Positions 62,578 through 64,000 of a stretch of DNA of 64,000 bases are shown here, in pieces. The notes beneath the pieces were generated by a model. It saw only the letters and a list, made by a program, of their open reading frames with translations. It had not been told where the DNA came from and searched no databases. The position numbers and the translations under genes were made by a program. Within the stretch, counting starts at the first letter, position 1, and every line of letters starts with the position of its first letter. The stretch covers positions 1-64,000 of the forward strand of contig JAFRPY010000046.1 in NCBI GenBank assembly GCA_017428925.1. The letters run 5' to 3'. The stretch comes from Prevotella sp. (GTDB taxonomy: Bacteria > Bacteroidota > Bacteroidia > Bacteroidales > Bacteroidaceae).

Positions 62578-64000
62578 TTTTGGGTAAGTCGTGGCAATGG
62601 GGATTGTCGCTGTTTTTTGCGGTGGGCGTGTTCCTGTTTTGGGCTGTGCCTTACTATAGTGTGATGTCCTATCAGGAACAGTTACAATTGTTTCTTTGGA
62701 ACACAGACTATTTCTGGGAGCGTGTCAGTCTGCCGGGCGGGTTGTCCGACTGGTTAGGCGAGTTCTTGGTGCAGTTTTATTTCATTCCCTTGGTAGGGGC
62801 AGCCATCTTGGCTGTGCTCTTCCTGCTGATGCAGCGACTGACGTTTTGCGCCATGGCATGGAGCAAAAACGGAGGAAAACCTGACGGCGAGGCATTTGCC
62901 TTCGTGCTGAGTTTTGTGCCGGCCCTGCTGATGTGGGCCTATATGGGCGACGAGAATGTCATGCTGGGCTTCGTGGTGGCTTGCATCTTCGCGCTGCTGG
63001 CTATGTGGGGTTACACCAGATTACAGTCAACGTTGATGTGCCGGTGGGTTTATCCGCTGGTGATGACCGTTGTTCTCTATTGGACGATGGGGGCCGTTGT
63101 GCTGGCCTTTGCCCTGTTTGTGGCCTTGTGGCAGTTTGTTGACCATCGCGCAGGCCGTTGGCTGACGGCCGCCGTTACCATCTTGTTCACCCTCTTTGTC
63201 GTCTTAGGTTCTTCCACATTCCTGCCTTTCCCACTGTTCCGGCTGATGGGCGGACTCTACTATTACCGTTTCCCAGCCATCATTCCGCTGCTACAGGGCA
63301 TTATTATCCTGAGCCTTGTTTTGGTTCCCTTGGTTGGGGCAGTAGTTTTGCGATGGCAACGTCAGATGGCTTTCTGGCGTTGGGGAACTGTGGTGTTTGG
63401 AGCGTTGTTGGTGATTGCTGGTTTCTTTGGAATCAGAAGTCAGTATGACGAAAAACGCTATGAAGTCATCGACTACGACTTCATGGTGCGCACCGAAAAG
63501 TGGCAGCAGATGATTTCCCAGGCAGAGAAGAAGAATCCCTCAACCCCAACCAGCGTGGCCTGTCTGAACTTAGCCCTTCAGCAAACGGGACAGATGGGCG
63601 ACCGCATGTTCGAATTTTTCCAGAACGGCGTGCAGGGACTGTTGCCCTCGTTCCAGCGTAACTTCACTACTCCCGTGCCCGTTGGAGAAATCTATCTGCG
63701 CATGGGTATGGTGAACGATGCCATGCGCTATTTCTATGAGGCTCAAGAGGCTATACCGACCTGCCGCAAGAGTGCGCGCCTGACTAAGCGTCTGGCGGAA
63801 TGTAACCTGATTAACGGTGAATACGAGGTGGCCCGCAAATACTTGCGTAAATTGCAGAGCACACTGTTCTATAGGAAATGGGCTGAGCGCATGATGGAGT
63901 TGATGAAGAGCGAGCGTGCCATCAACGAGCATCACTTTTTCGGCACAGTGCGCAAGAACATGTACAAAAAAGATTTCCTATCGAGCGACCGTGAATTGGA
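62559..64000 (+). CDS. DUF6057-like multi-pass membrane protein, copy 3 (partial)
   Basis: The frame from ATG 62559 (MSGKWKILGKSWQWGL) is open to the window end (480 codons, incomplete). Membrane helices begin at LSLFFAVGVFLFWAV. The block YQEQLQLFLWNTDYFWERVS with PGGLSDWLGEFLVQFYF is nearly the same as in copy 2. The C-terminal half is TPR-like (MGMVNDAMRYFYEAQEAIPTC, LTKRLAECNLINGEYEVARKYL). If the unit pattern holds, a CxxCH/PD40 gene should follow beyond the edge. Function unknown. Confidence 0.75.
   Translation, partial: MSGKWKILGKSWQWGLSLFFAVGVFLFWAVPYYSVMSYQEQLQLFLWNTDYFWERVSLPGGLSDWLGEFLVQFYFIPLVGAAILAVLFLLMQRLTFCAMAWSKNGGKPDGEAFAFVLSFVPALLMWAYMGDENVMLGFVVACIFALLAMWGYTRLQSTLMCRWVYPLVMTVVLYWTMGAVVLAFALFVALWQFVDHRAGRWLTAAVTILFTLFVVLGSSTFLPFPLFRLMGGLYYYRFPAIIPLLQGIIILSLVLVPLVGAVVLRWQRQMAFWRWGTVVFGALLVIAGFFGIRSQYDEKRYEVIDYDFMVRTEKWQQMISQAEKKNPSTPTSVACLNLALQQTGQMGDRMFEFFQNGVQGLLPSFQRNFTTPVPVGEIYLRMGMVNDAMRYFYEAQEAIPTCRKSARLTKRLAECNLINGEYEVARKYLRKLQSTLFYRKWAERMMELMKSERAINEHHFFGTVRKNMYKKDFLSSDREL

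Overview
The window looks like a chromosomal segment of a Bacteroidota bacterium, most likely Prevotellaceae. The evidence is two SusC/SusD pairs, a NigD-like lipoprotein, adjacent efp and rpmH, a T9SS/Prevotella-style C-terminal cell-surface domain, and many Bacteroidota promoters (TTTG, 19-20 bp, TAnnTTTG). No rRNA, CRISPR array or complete insertion sequence was seen. One tRNA is present.

Left third (1-21.3 kb) is mainly housekeeping. It starts with an AlbA_2-type ATP-binding gene cut off by a repeat-rich junction. Next come dut and an envelope block (TPR lipoprotein, DUF4292 lipoprotein, EnvC-like M23 protein), an M20 peptidase, an acyl-CoA synthetase, prfB, a 47-residue membrane peptide, a CYTH protein, two tandem NSS transporters, an HhH protein, tRNA-Pro(CGG), murF, folP, the diadenylate cyclase gene cdaA, and pta/ackA separated by a four-helix-bundle gene.

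The stretch 21.3-29.1 kb is accessory and partly decayed. It holds an AAA ATPase with palindromic operators, a frameshifted HTH/membrane gene with a C11 tract, an SGNH/MBOAT O-acetylation pair whose MBOAT gene carries an in-frame TAG at an expected Trp, a long structured leader, a second ATPase relic that also carries an in-frame TAG, an orphan promoter, and a GH8 gene.

The stretch 29.3-41.7 kb returns to core functions: LpxH-like hydrolase, SufT-like protein, a formylglycine-enzyme-fold protein, an ECF sigma/membrane anti-sigma/Spy-like set, radC, a glycosyltransferase, efp, rpmH, a PASTA protein, rluD, ddl, an acyltransferase and a NigD-like lipoprotein.

The right third (42-64 kb) is a duplicated surface system. 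Each unit has SusC, SusD, a variable lipoprotein, a multi-pass DUF6057-like membrane protein with a helical C-terminal half, and a lipoprotein with a CxxCH motif followed by a PD40-type beta-propeller. A DUF4369-like lipoprotein and a third DUF6057-like gene continue past the window edge. The two SusC genes share their start region and a conserved leader box. This module is the best candidate for an undescribed system.

A second theme is repeat DNA inside genes. A GC-rich palindrome lies in-frame in murF and in a lipoprotein signal region. GAGTTAAGAGTGAAGAG-type tracts are translated in several proteins. One lipoprotein signal peptide is encoded by a 12-bp tandem repeat.
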